Of a stretch of DNA of 57,411 bases, positions 44,406 through 53,345 are shown one piece after another (within the stretch, counting starts at the first letter, position 1; every line of letters begins with the position of its first letter). The translations under genes were made by a program, and so were the position numbers. This stretch comes from Bacilli bacterium (GTDB lineage: Bacteria > Bacillota_I > Bacilli_A > RFN20 > CAG-826), in contig JAILIF010000030.1 in NCBI GenBank assembly GCA_024695405.1, forward strand, positions 1 through 57,411, read 5' to 3'. Under the pieces are notes generated by a model, which saw only the letters and a list, made by a program, of their open reading frames with translations, had not been told where the DNA came from and made no database searches.

Positions 44406-45761
44406 CTATTTAAGATTTATAACATGGCTTCTATCTGCATTACCCGAAACAAATTTATCTTGCTTACTTAATGTGCCGTTAGAGAGGTCATAAAGACCAA
44501 TACTCATAAATGCATAGTTATTATCTGGAGGACAATTTATTTCGCTATCCTCGTTCCAATAAAATATTGCCATCTTTTTATTGTTTAACATTCTCATTCC
44601 ATCGTTATATTGAATAGGAAGAGTATATTTCGTAACTCTCATATTATCTTTAACATCAATTATAGTTATAGTCTTATTTAAAACAGAAACTATAGAATCG
44701 TTATCACAGTAAAGATAATAATCGTAATCATTGCCATCTGTCATACCGAAATCTGCTGCAGAAAATGTTATAGGCTCTTCCGCAGTTGTTTCTGAATATA
44801 ATTGATATAAAACCAAATCATTGTTTTCGTTTTTTCTATATGTATAGATTTGTTTTAAACCATCTAAATAAAGCAACTTTTCAGGAGCGGTTCTATATAA
44901 AGATGATAAACTATCGATAGTTTTTACTACAGTAGAAGTAAACCTTTTCTCATCTTTATTATATGTAAGTTTACTTACGTTACCATTTTCATATGAGTAA
45001 ATATTGCCATCGTATGCAGTCCAAAACATGCCACTAGTCAACGATTGTTTTATTAATTCTCCATCAGCGGTTCTAACAAAGCATTGACCTCTTCCAGTAT
45101 TAAAAGCAACATTTCCGTCTTTATCAACCGCAAATAAATTTGGATTCATATCTTTAATATTTGCGATATTCTCGGCTTTAACTTCTTTTTCAGCAATAGA
45201 AAATTTAACTATGCCATATTCGTTTGTTTCGTATGAATATGCGATTCCGTAGATATTTCCTGCACTATCTTTCGGGAAATAATTTAAAGGAGTTAATGAA
45301 CGAATCCAATCGAAATTATAGAACACAAGTTCATCAGGGAACTTTAAAGCATCACCAGTTTTTTTATTTATAAAATACTTATTAAACCTATAACCATTTT
45401 TCTGAAATGAACCAAAATCTGCATAGAAATAATCCTCGGAGATATCTACCAAATCAGTAAAGAAATTATTTTCTGTGTAAAATTTATCATCATCGGATTT
45501 GCTTGTTCTACAATGGACTCTAGTAGTAACACCTTCACTATTGGTTTTGCGTAAAAGAAATCTAGCTGCAGGAATACCTTCTGCGTTAATGTGCATACCT
45601 TTTTCATCGTTATGTAAACCAGTACAGTCATTGCCGCAGAAAACTAAAACAGCATCACTTAAATCCAATCCTAAAAGAGTAGGCGCCCTTTCTTCCTCAT
45701 TACAAGCGGTCAATAATCCCGCTATCATAAATAAATTAATTACTTTTGGCATCTTTTTCAT
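44406..45761 (-). CDS. Lipoprotein of unknown function
   Basis: A 451-residue protein with signal peptide and lipobox LLTAC-NEEER (Cys20). The mature part is beta-rich with many Tyr, Asp and Asn; short YDGNIYSYENGN- and VDKDGNVAFNTGRG-like segments suggest a beta-propeller, but no domain is certain. No RBS of note except weak purines. Stands alone between two intergenic gaps. Confidence 0.7.
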   Translation of the reverse strand: MKKMPKVINLFMIAGLLTACNEEERAPTLLGLDLSDAVLVFCGNDCTGLHNDEKGMHINAEGIPAARFLLRKTNSEGVTTRVHCRTSKSDDDKFYTENNFFTDLVDISEDYFYADFGSFQKNGYRFNKYFINKKTGDALKFPDELVFYNFDWIRSLTPLNYFPKDSAGNIYGIAYSYETNEYGIVKFSIAEKEVKAENIANIKDMNPNLFAVDKDGNVAFNTGRGQCFVRTADGELIKQSLTSGMFWTAYDGNIYSYENGNVSKLTYNKDEKRFTSTVVKTIDSLSSLYRTAPEKLLYLDGLKQIYTYRKNENNDLVLYQLYSETTAEEPITFSAADFGMTDGNDYDYYLYCDNDSIVSVLNKTITIIDVKDNMRVTKYTLPIQYNDGMRMLNNKKMAIFYWNEDSEINCPPDNNYAFMSIGLYDLSNGTLSKQDKFVSGNADRSHVINLK

Positions 45762-45848
45762 ACCATACCCCCATTAATTCACTTTTATAATACTATAAAC
45801 AGATTATGAAATAAATATTTTCTGCTTCCTAAAATATAGACAAAATAA

Positions 45849-45878
45849 AAAGCCATTTCTGCTCATTCAAATAGGGTT
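45849..45878 (-). terminator. Weak terminator after the phosphatase-superfamily gene
   Basis: CCTATTT/AAATGG-type stem with a bulge, followed on the minus strand by CTTTTTATTTTG, directly after the stop of the 45879 gene. Confidence 0.45.
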
Positions 45879-46991
45879 TTAGAATGATTTATTATTGAAT
45901 ACGCTTACATCAATAAGCATCTCATCTTCTGTAAATCCAGCGTGTGTACCTTTTAGGTACTCTAGACGTTTAAATTGCTTACTAGCAACTAATGTGTATT
46001 CATCTTTAGAGATAGCAATATAATCTCCAAGCATATCATCGAACAACGGATGTGGATTTCCTTCTCCGAATATCTTTTGATCATACATTTCTTGCTTTGA
46101 TAATAATTCAAAGTGATTTCCATAAAGTTCTAAGAACATCTTCTTGAATTCGCCTAAGTATTCAGGTTTAACAAAGAATTGAGTGCTTCTTTTTTCACCA
46201 CAAACAGGTCTTCTTAACATACTTGTAAGTTTTGGATAGTCACAAATATCGAAATACTTAACATTTACTTGTCCATGGTCTGCGTAGCTAATAAATAATG
46301 TGTCTGGATTTTCTTCCACCATTCTTTCAACAAATTTATTAATGTCGTTGCATATTTTATTAACTTCTGGTGCATCTACACCTAATTCATGCATTTCTTT
46401 GTCTGGTGAGTCGAAATAATAATAAATGAAGCATTTTTCATTATCTTTAAGAATCTTAGATAACTTTTCATAACTATCATCAAGTTCTTTAGGTCCATCT
46501 TGTTGAATTGGATATCTTTGCATTAAGAATGCATTATTTAATGGATCTTTCTTGTTAATTAAGTCACAGATAGATTCATATTTTAAAATGTCTCTTACTG
46601 GAGTTGTTGTTAACTTTTCATCAGTGTTGTAATCAACATTTAAGAATAAGATAACATTTCTATCTAACTGTTTAAAATACGCTGACCATGCAGTCCAACC
46701 TGTTTCTATAGGGTTTTTTCCGGTAAGAACAGCTGTTGTTGCAGCTGCAGTTGTTGGAGGGAATGTTGATTGCATTGTGAAAGCATAATGCTTTCTAATA
46801 AAAGAATCTTCACTTAAATGTCTTTTAATAATTGCTTTTCCCATTCCGTCAAAAAGCATAAACACTATTTTCTTATGTCCTTTTAAGACTTCGTCTAATT
46901 CTGGAATAGTTTCATGGAATGTATCTACCCCATAGTGTTTAAGGAATGAGTTTGAAAAATTTACTAAATTGTATTTGCTTAACTTTATCAT
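45879..46991 (-). CDS. Alkaline phosphatase superfamily protein (nucleotide pyrophosphatase/phosphodiesterase-like)
   Basis: A 370-residue protein with the superfamily metal motifs: FMLFDGMGKAI (first metal Asp), QSTFPPTTAAATTAVLTG (nucleophile Thr region), YYFDSPDKEMHELG, YADHGQVN and HAGFTEDEM. No signal peptide, so cytoplasmic. Probably hydrolyses phosphodiesters or phosphomonoesters; substrate unknown. TATAAT lies exactly 6 nt before ATG with no Shine-Dalgarno, suggesting a leaderless mRNA. Confidence 0.88.
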   Translation of the reverse strand: MIKLSKYNLVNFSNSFLKHYGVDTFHETIPELDEVLKGHKKIVFMLFDGMGKAIIKRHLSEDSFIRKHYAFTMQSTFPPTTAAATTAVLTGKNPIETGWTAWSAYFKQLDRNVILFLNVDYNTDEKLTTTPVRDILKYESICDLINKKDPLNNAFLMQRYPIQQDGPKELDDSYEKLSKILKDNEKCFIYYYFDSPDKEMHELGVDAPEVNKICNDINKFVERMVEENPDTLFISYADHGQVNVKYFDICDYPKLTSMLRRPVCGEKRSTQFFVKPEYLGEFKKMFLELYGNHFELLSKQEMYDQKIFGEGNPHPLFDDMLGDYIAISKDEYTLVASKQFKRLEYLKGTHAGFTEDEMLIDVSVFNNKSF

Positions 46992-47037
46992 AGGAAAATT
47001 ATAATATCGTAAGTAGAATATTTTGGCAACACTTTAT

Positions 47038-47904
47038 TTAAATAAATAAAGACATCTGTTCAAACCTATTAGGATATTCTCTTAAATATTTAAATATTTC
47101 AGTAACATCACACATAATATTGTTTTTCTTACATCTATCAATAATTATTTTAGACAACTCACTATTTCTATCAGAAGATACTTCGTACTTATTACCGTAT
47201 TGTTTTATGTATTTTTCTTTTAAACCAGGGAATTCTTTATCTAAACATTCATAGAAATATTCTCTATTTCCTTCTCTAAGAGTTAATCCCACTCCAAAGA
47301 AAAGAATTCCTTTAACATCGTTTTCAATACAAATATCCATTAGTTTATTTATATTTTCTTCGTTATCATTGATAAAAGGTAGAAACGGACATAACCACAC
47401 CACAGTGGGAATACCTAGTTCTTTACATTTTCTAAGGATTTCAACGCGTTTTGATGTCGAACATACATTTGGTTCAATTCTCTTGCAAAGTTCATCATCT
47501 GCGGTTGTTAATGTAATTTCTACTACTGCTTTACTGTCTTTATTTATCTTATTTATTAAATCTATATCTCTAAGAATCAAATCACTTTTAGTTTGAATAG
47601 CAACACCGCAGTGATGTTTTAAAATAACTTTTAAACATTTTCTAGTATATTCAATATCTTTTTCTACATGATTGTATGGATCGGTCATAGAACCAGTTCC
47701 AATCATACAAGGTTTTCTTCTCATAGAAAGTTCTAAATCTAGCTGTTTAGGAGCATCTTGCTTAACTTCAATATCCGCAAAATCATGATTGATTTGGTAA
47801 CATTTACTTCTAGAATCACAATAAATACATCCGTGAGTGCACCCACGATATATATTCATTCCGTTTTGTGGAGAAAGAATTGATTTATATTTTCTAAAAA
47901 ACAT
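47038..47904 (-). CDS. SPL-family radical SAM protein
   Basis: A 288-residue radical SAM enzyme: cluster motif GCTHGCIYCDSRS (CxxxCxxC) at about residue 22, then a TIM-barrel-like body (IQTKSDLILRDIDLI, EITLTTADDELCKRIEPN). It belongs to the Rv2578c/SPL-like group whose substrates are mostly unknown, not the spore photoproduct lyase proper. TATAAT is exactly 6 nt before ATG (leaderless). The next downstream gene follows after 46 bp. Confidence 0.9.
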   Translation of the reverse strand: MFFRKYKSILSPQNGMNIYRGCTHGCIYCDSRSKCYQINHDFADIEVKQDAPKQLDLELSMRRKPCMIGTGSMTDPYNHVEKDIEYTRKCLKVILKHHCGVAIQTKSDLILRDIDLINKINKDSKAVVEITLTTADDELCKRIEPNVCSTSKRVEILRKCKELGIPTVVWLCPFLPFINDNEENINKLMDICIENDVKGILFFGVGLTLREGNREYFYECLDKEFPGLKEKYIKQYGNKYEVSSDRNSELSKIIIDRCKKNNIMCDVTEIFKYLREYPNRFEQMSLFI

Positions 47905-47938
47905 ATTGTAATTATATCAAAATAATGAGCACTATTAA

Positions 47939-47962
47939 AAAAGGAGCACTAAAGTTCCTTTA
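47939..47962 (-). terminator. Probable terminator after the 47963 lipoprotein gene
   Basis: AGGAAC/GCTCCT imperfect stem followed on the minus strand by TTTTTTA, starting at the stop codon. Confidence 0.5.
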
Positions 47963-48607
47963 TTATTTATAACTTACTTTAATTGTGCATGTTGTGGTTT
48001 CTTTGGACTTTGTAGTTTTATATTCGTATTTTATTTCTGTTTTTCTTTCTGCAAAAGTAAGATATCCACATTTATCCCATTCGTAATGATAGTTTTCTAT
48101 ACATGTAGTTTTACCCTCGTTCACAACTGTAGAGTATTTTTCTTTTAAACTAGTGTAATCAATATGATCATAATCATCATCTTTATAATAACTGTCATAC
48201 AAAAATGGCTTTATATAGTATTTTTCTTCTGCAAACGATTTATAAGTTTCAAAGCCATTTCTTGTTTCTGAACTTGTACTAAGATTCATATCGGAAAGAA
48301 TAGATTTAAAAATTCTTTCAACCCTAAGAGATGTATTTTCATCTGCTTCCCAAGTATCAACCCAAGTATCAAATGTGTTATCTTTTTTAAAATTTCCACT
48401 TAAAGTTGATTTACTTTCACTTATATCGGAATTTTCTTCTCTTTTTTCTACTTCTTCAATTGCTACTTTAGCATTTTTATAAGAAGGGCTTTTTAATTTA
48501 GCAACAGCTTCAAAAAACTCATCCCTTGTAACTTTAGTGCCGCTGCTACAAGCAGTAAAAGAAAAAATAGCTATTAATCCTAAACTAATTTTTTGTAAAT
48601 TTTTCAT
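47963..48607 (-). CDS. Lipoprotein of unknown function
   Basis: About 214 residues from MKNLQKISLGLIAIFSFTAC; the ORF track's longer start adds a non-homologous 29 residues. Lipobox FTAC with Cys20, then polar sequence KLKSPSYKNAKVAIEEVEKREEN. RBS GGGGGTGG precedes this ATG, which decides the start. No domain recognised. Confidence 0.72.
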   Translation of the reverse strand: MKNLQKISLGLIAIFSFTACSSGTKVTRDEFFEAVAKLKSPSYKNAKVAIEEVEKREENSDISESKSTLSGNFKKDNTFDTWVDTWEADENTSLRVERIFKSILSDMNLSTSSETRNGFETYKSFAEEKYYIKPFLYDSYYKDDDYDHIDYTSLKEKYSTVVNEGKTTCIENYHYEWDKCGYLTFAERKTEIKYEYKTTKSKETTTCTIKVSYK

Positions 48608-48692
48608 ATTAGCCACCCCCTTTTTTAGAAAAATAAATCTTTTATTAAATATAACTTTTAAAGTATAGCAAAACTGTCCAACTTTTAATAAC

Positions 48693-48727
48693 AAAAAACA
48701 GTGCCAAAATCAATTGAACACTGTTTT
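48693..48727 (-). terminator. Intrinsic terminator of the feo operon
   Basis: Arms AAACAGTG/CACTGTTT with a 15-nt loop, followed by TTTTGTTATT on the minus strand, 22 nt after the last feo-operon stop. Confidence 0.8.
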
Positions 48728-48748
48728 GCCTTTGAGGAGACGTGAATT

Positions 48749-48940
48749 TTATTGTTTAGGATATTGTTTGTAATATTCTTTCAATAACTGTTTTTTGTCT
48801 TTGTGGCAATATGCACAATCTCCTGTAGGAAGATGATGCATTTTTTTATAAATATAAACCCCAATAACAAATGCTAAGAAAGCAATAGTTAAAACAATAA
48901 CTAATATTTCTATCCAAAGTGTATCAGGGTTTTCAAACAT
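48749..48940 (-). CDS. FeoB-associated cysteine-rich membrane peptide
   Basis: A 63-residue protein with one membrane helix (IEILVIVLTIAFLAFVIGVYIY) and a short tail with CAYCHKDKK. Such peptides of the FeoB-associated Cys-rich family (PF12669) sit after feoB in Firmicutes and are presumed to help iron transfer. It starts 1 nt after the feoB stop, so it is part of the operon. Confidence 0.9.
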   Translation of the reverse strand: MFENPDTLWIEILVIVLTIAFLAFVIGVYIYKKMHHLPTGDCAYCHKDKKQLLKEYYKQYPKQ

Positions 48941-48941
48941 A

Positions 48942-51266
48942 TTAAGCCACCTTTAATTTTCTTTTGTTCCAATATTTGATAAAGAAGATTGAACCAACTC
49001 CTAAACCAATTAACACTACTGTAACTGGAATTGCCCAAGCTAATGATTCAGAACTGAACATTGATAAGAAGCAATATACAAATGCTGAACCTACAAATGA
49101 AGCAACAATCCAGAAGAGTAATGTCCATTTGAATGTACCTTCTTTAAGTTCTGCCTTAGCAGTAGCACAAGCAGCGAAGCAAGGAATAGTTAACATATTG
49201 AATGCGATGAATGAGATACAGCCTTGCCAAGTAATGCCTGTTGCTTGAATCATTGTAACAACTGCTGTTACACCTTCTTCATCGGCTTCAATTGCATCTT
49301 CCATAGCTTTAATAATTTCTGGATCAACAGCATCACTGGTAAGATAAGCAACTGCAGCAGCACCTAAAGCGATAAATGTAGCGATAACATCTTCTTTTGC
49401 AATTAAACCTGTAATTGCAGCGACTGCGAATACCCAGCCAATTGAGGTAAGTTGAGAGCCGAAGCCAAGAGGAGTAAATATAGGTTGAATAAGCATACCA
49501 ATTGAACCAAGAATTGAATCTTGCATACTATTAACCATATGCCAGTTCCAGCCAAAGCTTCTTAAGAACCAAATAATGATTTGAGAAGCTAAGATAATTG
49601 TGAACGCTTTCTTAACAAAGTGTTTTGCTTTATCCCATAAGTGAATCATTAATGATTTAAATTGAGGCCAGTGATATTGTGGTAACTCCATAATAAATGG
49701 AGCAGCATCACCTTTAAGTGTTGTATGTCTTAAAATTAAGACAGAAGCAATTGCGACAGCAATGCCAACAACATACATTGAATAAGTAATTAAATCGACA
49801 TGAGAGAAATTCCATTGTTCCGCAATTCCACCAGCAATAGCGACGAGAATAGGAAGTTTAGCTCCACAAGAGAAGAAAGGAATAACTCTAATTGTAGAAA
49901 TTTTCTCATTTTCGTCCGCTAAAGTTCTGGTATTAACCATAGCTGGTACTGAACAACCAAATCCCATAATCATTGGGATAAATGCTCTACCTGATAAACC
50001 AAATTTTCTAAAGATTCTATCTAAAATAAATGCTACACGGGCCATATATCCTGTATCTTCCATAATTGAGAAGAATAAGAATAATAACAAGATTTGTGGT
50101 AAGAATCCTAAGATTGCGAATAAACCTGAAAGAACACCATCACACAAGAAACCTGTTAACCAATGTCCTTCACCTAAGCCAGCATTCAATCCACCTTGGA
50201 CTGCTTCAATAATTCCTCCGAAGGACATATCAAAGAAATTAAATAAGATAACACCAGGGGAATTAATTCCGCCATCTGTATAGAATAATCCTTCATAGAT
50301 GGAGCCTTCAAAGCAAGGGGTAACATCTTCAAACAATCCACCTAAGAAGAATAAATTCTCAGAGAATGTAAAATGGAATACTAGGAATAAAATTGCTGCA
50401 AAGATAATTAATCCAAACACTTTATGTGTTAAAACCTTATCAATACGGTCTGATTTATTTTCATTTTCTTTTTCGTTTTCTTTTGGAGTATGTTTTGTAA
50501 TAGCTTTTGCAAAGTTATTAGAAATATATTGATATCTTTCGTCTGCTATAATAGCTTCAATATCATCTCCAAATGTTTCATCATTAAATGTTTTCTTGAA
50601 TTCTTCTACCATTGGTAAAAGATCTTCGTGCATTTTTGTTTCGATTTCATCGTTTTCTACTAATTTAATAGCGTGGAACAATGGATTTTCGACATTTTTA
50701 CCTTTAAAAGCAATCTTAACATCACCAATAAGATGATTTAAATCTTTATGGTAGATGATTGATATACCATCTCTTTTTGATTGACTTGCTTTGAAAGCAA
50801 CTTTCATTAAATCTTCTAAGTTAGATTCTTCTAAAGCACTGATTTTAACTACTGGTACTCCAAGTTTATCACTTAAAAGTTTTTCGTCTAATTTATCACC
50901 TGCTTTTTCAAGAACATCCATCATGTTAATAGCGATAACTACAGGAACATCAATTTCAAGTAATTGGCTAGTTAAATAAAGGTTTCTTTCTAAGTTAGTT
51001 GCATCAACGATGTTGATAACGCAATCAGGCTTTTCGTCTAAGATGTAATTTCTAGAAATTACTTCTTCACTTGTATATGGTGATAATGAATAAATACCAG
51101 GTAAGTCAATAATTGAGATAGGTTCATTTAATTTCTTATAAACACCATCTTTCTTTTCAACAGTAACACCAGGCCAGTTACCAACATGTGCAGTAGAACC
51201 AGTTAAGTTATTAAATAGAGTGGTTTTACCACAGTTAGGGTTACCAGCTAATGCAAAACGTTTCAT
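48942..51266 (-). CDS. feoB: Ferrous iron transporter FeoB
   Basis: A 774-residue protein of full length. G domain at the start (GNPNCGKTTLFNNLTG, VTVEKKDG, DLPG, NMMD), a helical linker, and a membrane part with two inverted Gate-like segments (GLSGRAFIPMIMGFGCSVPAMVNTRTL; FIAFNMLTIPCFAACATA). It imports Fe2+ in low-oxygen habitats. ATG is 1 nt after the feoA stop. The operon is preceded by a strong promoter overlapped by the GTTAGTT-type operator. Confidence 0.98.
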   Translation of the reverse strand: MKRFALAGNPNCGKTTLFNNLTGSTAHVGNWPGVTVEKKDGVYKKLNEPISIIDLPGIYSLSPYTSEEVISRNYILDEKPDCVINIVDATNLERNLYLTSQLLEIDVPVVIAINMMDVLEKAGDKLDEKLLSDKLGVPVVKISALEESNLEDLMKVAFKASQSKRDGISIIYHKDLNHLIGDVKIAFKGKNVENPLFHAIKLVENDEIETKMHEDLLPMVEEFKKTFNDETFGDDIEAIIADERYQYISNNFAKAITKHTPKENEKENENKSDRIDKVLTHKVFGLIIFAAILFLVFHFTFSENLFFLGGLFEDVTPCFEGSIYEGLFYTDGGINSPGVILFNFFDMSFGGIIEAVQGGLNAGLGEGHWLTGFLCDGVLSGLFAILGFLPQILLLFLFFSIMEDTGYMARVAFILDRIFRKFGLSGRAFIPMIMGFGCSVPAMVNTRTLADENEKISTIRVIPFFSCGAKLPILVAIAGGIAEQWNFSHVDLITYSMYVVGIAVAIASVLILRHTTLKGDAAPFIMELPQYHWPQFKSLMIHLWDKAKHFVKKAFTIILASQIIIWFLRSFGWNWHMVNSMQDSILGSIGMLIQPIFTPLGFGSQLTSIGWVFAVAAITGLIAKEDVIATFIALGAAAVAYLTSDAVDPEIIKAMEDAIEADEEGVTAVVTMIQATGITWQGCISFIAFNMLTIPCFAACATAKAELKEGTFKWTLLFWIVASFVGSAFVYCFLSMFSSESLAWAIPVTVVLIGLGVGSIFFIKYWNKRKLKVA

Positions 51267-51267
51267 A

Positions 51268-51507
51268 TTAGTTAACCCCCTTACTATCTAAATAGACTAA
51301 ACTAGCTTCTGACTTACGAAGTGTTAATTCATAGCCTCTAATTGTGACTTCAAGTGGATCTCCTAATGGAGCTTTTTTACGTAAATAGACTGTTGCACCT
51401 GGAGTCACACCCATATCAAACAATCTTCTACGAAGGCGACCTTCACCTTCTACTTTCTTAATTAGGCCAGTCTCGCCTATTTGAAATTCATCTAGTCTTT
51501 TTAGCAT
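51268..51507 (-). CDS. feoA: FeoA domain protein
   Basis: A 79-residue SH3-like protein, motifs GLIKKVEGEGRLRRRLFDMGVTPGATVYLRKKAPLGDPLEVTIRGYELTLRKSEA typical of FeoA, which binds the FeoB G domain. RBS AAGGAAGGAATTTATG-type. Second of two FeoA genes, next to feoB. Confidence 0.95.
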   Translation of the reverse strand: MLKRLDEFQIGETGLIKKVEGEGRLRRRLFDMGVTPGATVYLRKKAPLGDPLEVTIRGYELTLRKSEASLVYLDSKGVN

Positions 51508-51521
51508 AAATTCCTTCCTTT

Positions 51522-51734
51522 CTACGCAACTAGAATTTTGCTAGCGATAGAACGATCTAAAGCTAGTCTTCCTTCTTTAACAGCGATAACAACACCACCA
51601 TTAACAGAAGAAATAACTGTAATTAAGGAATTAACTAAAATGCCAAGACTCTCAAGATGCTTTTTTGTTTTATCATCTGCAAGAATTCTAACAATTCTCA
51701 TTTCTTTATTTGTTGGAGCTAAACCAATTGGCAT
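51522..51734 (-). CDS. feoA: Second FeoA domain protein, first gene of the feo operon
   Basis: A 70-residue FeoA-like protein (RIVRILADDKTKKHLESLGILVNSLITVISSVNGGVVIAVKEGRLALDRSIASKILV). It differs clearly from the downstream feoA; paired FeoA genes before feoB are common in Clostridia. RBS GAGGT. The operator sits at about 20-35 bp before its ATG. Confidence 0.93.
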   Translation of the reverse strand: MPIGLAPTNKEMRIVRILADDKTKKHLESLGILVNSLITVISSVNGGVVIAVKEGRLALDRSIASKILVA

Positions 51735-51753
51735 ATTAATTACCTCAATTCTA

Positions 51754-51769
51754 GTTAGTTGTATCTAAC
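51754..51769. promoter_or_regulatory. GTTAGTT-N4-CTAAC operator at the feoA promoter
   Basis: GTTAG-TTGTAT-CTAAC on the plus strand, starting just downstream of the expected transcription start. A repressor bound here would block feo transcription. Same half-sites and spacing as 41770 and 53346. Confidence 0.65.
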
Positions 51770-51777
51770 CGTGTATT

Positions 51778-51805
51778 ATTATACGCCCCATTATTTAAAT
51801 GTAAA
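51778..51805 (-). promoter_or_regulatory. Promoter of the feo operon
   Basis: TTTACA, 16 bp, TATAAT on the minus strand; the terminator of the DtxR gene lies just upstream. Confidence 0.7.
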
Positions 51806-51812
51806 TAAAAAA

Positions 51813-51828
51813 GTTAGCAAACGCTAAC
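51813..51828 (-). terminator. Intrinsic terminator after the DtxR-family gene
   Basis: GTTAGC/GCTAAC stem, 4-nt loop, followed on the minus strand by TTTTTTA. It also fits GTTAG-N6-CTAAC but lacks the GTTAGTT extension, so I take it as a terminator first. Confidence 0.75.
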
Positions 51829-51855
51829 CTTGTTAACTTTCTTTTTGTAAATAAA

Positions 51856-52227
51856 TTATTTATTTAAGAATTCTGTATGTTCTTTAATTGCTTCCCAACT
51901 CTTATCTGAGATGTCATGTTCCATACGGCATGCATCTTCTTTAGCGGTTTCTTCATCTACGCCAAGATAAATAAGTAAATTAGTTAATATTGTATGTTTT
52001 TCTAATGTTTTTTGAGCTATTTGGAATCCACTAGGAGTTAATGTAATTTCTCCTTTAGGATTTATCTCAATATATCCTGCTTCTTTAAGTTTATTCATCG
52101 CAATAGAAACAGAAGGCTTAGAAAATGATAAACCTCTAGCAATATCAATAGCGTGAACTACACCATTTTCTTGAGACAATTGTAAAATCTTCTCTAAATA
52201 ATCTTCTTGTGATTCTAATCTTTTCAT
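51856..52227 (-). CDS. DtxR/MntR family metal-dependent transcriptional regulator
   Basis: About 123 residues from MKRLESQEDYLEKIL; the ORF's upstream start adds sequence with no homology. An N-terminal winged helix-turn-helix (VVHAIDIARGLSFSKPSVSIAMNKLKEAGYIEINPKGEITLT) is followed by the dimerisation/metal-site segment (EHDISDKSWEAIKEH). No SH3-like third domain, like MntR. TATATT lies exactly 6 nt before this ATG with no Shine-Dalgarno. It probably controls the feo and zip genes beside it through the GTTAGTT sites; that is inferred. Confidence 0.92.
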   Translation of the reverse strand: MKRLESQEDYLEKILQLSQENGVVHAIDIARGLSFSKPSVSIAMNKLKEAGYIEINPKGEITLTPSGFQIAQKTLEKHTILTNLLIYLGVDEETAKEDACRMEHDISDKSWEAIKEHTEFLNK

Positions 52228-52274
52228 ACGATAAATATAAAATATTTTTATAAAAATCGCAAATGTATGTGCAA

Positions 52275-53069
52275 TTAAAATTGAATGCAGTCCAATACAA
52301 GCATAATTACGAATCCTAGAATAAATGACCAAACTCCATAATGATCATGACCTTCGCTAGTCATTTCTGGAATCATTTCTTCCGCGACAACGTAAATCAT
52401 ACAACCACCTGCAAAAGCTAATGCCCAAGGCATAATTCCTTGTATTTTCATAGCAAGGAATAATCCTATAACTGCAGCGATAGGTTCAACAATTCCAGAA
52501 AATACACCAAATAAGAATGCTTTTTTAGATGAACCAGTTTCACCTTTAATAGGTAAAGAAACAACTGCACCTTCTGGAATATTTTGTAAACCAATACCAA
52601 TAGATAATAATAAAGCACCCATTAATAACACTGCGTTATTGCTTTGCGATAACGCTACACCAAAAGCAATACCTACAGATAATCCTTCTGGAACATTATG
52701 AATAGTAACCGCAATGAACATCTTAGAAGTTTTACTCATTCTTTTAGTAGGTAAGCCTTCTTCTTTGTTCTCGCTACTGTGAAAGTGAGGAACTATTTTA
52801 TCTATAATCCATAAAAATCCCGCACCAAGTAATATAGAAATCATCACTATTGCCCATGTTGGCATATAAATAATTTCAGACTCTAATGCTGGTTTAATTA
52901 AAGAAAAGAAAGAAGCAGATAACATAACTCCTGCAGCAAATCCTGTAAAAATCTTGCTTAATCTAGGAGAAATCTCTTTTTTTCTAATAAAGAAAACGAA
53001 TCCTGCACCTAAAGAAGTGCATACAAATATCAAAGCTATTCCAATTACTGAATATAAAATTTCATTCAT
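52275..53069 (-). CDS. ZIP family metal transporter
   Basis: A 264-residue protein with eight membrane segments and metal motifs HNVPEGLSVGIAF and QNIPEGAVVSLPIKG in the central bundle, plus a His-containing loop (KIVPHFHSSENKEEG). Different from the ZIP at 34847. It follows the HMA gene by 3 nt, so the two share the promoter at 53365-53393 and its operator. Presumed to import Fe2+, Zn2+ or Mn2+. Confidence 0.93.
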   Translation of the reverse strand: MNEILYSVIGIALIFVCTSLGAGFVFFIRKKEISPRLSKIFTGFAAGVMLSASFFSLIKPALESEIIYMPTWAIVMISILLGAGFLWIIDKIVPHFHSSENKEEGLPTKRMSKTSKMFIAVTIHNVPEGLSVGIAFGVALSQSNNAVLLMGALLLSIGIGLQNIPEGAVVSLPIKGETGSSKKAFLFGVFSGIVEPIAAVIGLFLAMKIQGIMPWALAFAGGCMIYVVAEEMIPEMTSEGHDHYGVWSFILGFVIMLVLDCIQF

Positions 53070-53072
53070 AAA

Positions 53073-53321
53073 CTACCTCCAACCGTACCATCTTTTAACA
53101 GGCACATCTCTTTTAAACGAGGTAATCCTATATCCAGTTTCTTTTAATGCTTTTTCAAAATCGTATTCATCTAAATTCTCTTGAGTAATGATTACGACAT
53201 TTTTATTTATATGAGATGCCGCTACTCTTTTAGCAGATATTACTTTCTTGATAGCTTCTTCAACGTGCATTTCGCACATTCCACATCTCATTCCATCAAT
53301 TCCTAATATATATTTGTTCAT
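53073..53321 (-). CDS. Heavy-metal-associated (HMA) domain protein
   Basis: An 82-residue ferredoxin-like fold protein with the metal motif GMRCGMCEMHVEEAIKKV (CGMC) near the start; the usual GMTCxxC has changed to GMRCGMC. Probably a small metal chaperone. It leads the hma-zip unit. Operator 53346-53365 covers its start region. Start has weak upstream purines (GGAAAG). Confidence 0.88.
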   Translation of the reverse strand: MNKYILGIDGMRCGMCEMHVEEAIKKVISAKRVAASHINKNVVIITQENLDEYDFEKALKETGYRITSFKRDVPVKRWYGWR

Positions 53322-53345
53322 AATAACTTTCCAATCTGCGACAAC

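Noticed and set aside
51813-51828. Fourth GTTAG-N6-CTAAC site
   Set aside because: It is followed by a T-run and stands right after the DtxR stop, so a terminator explains it; the GTTAGTT extension is missing. Dual use remains possible.
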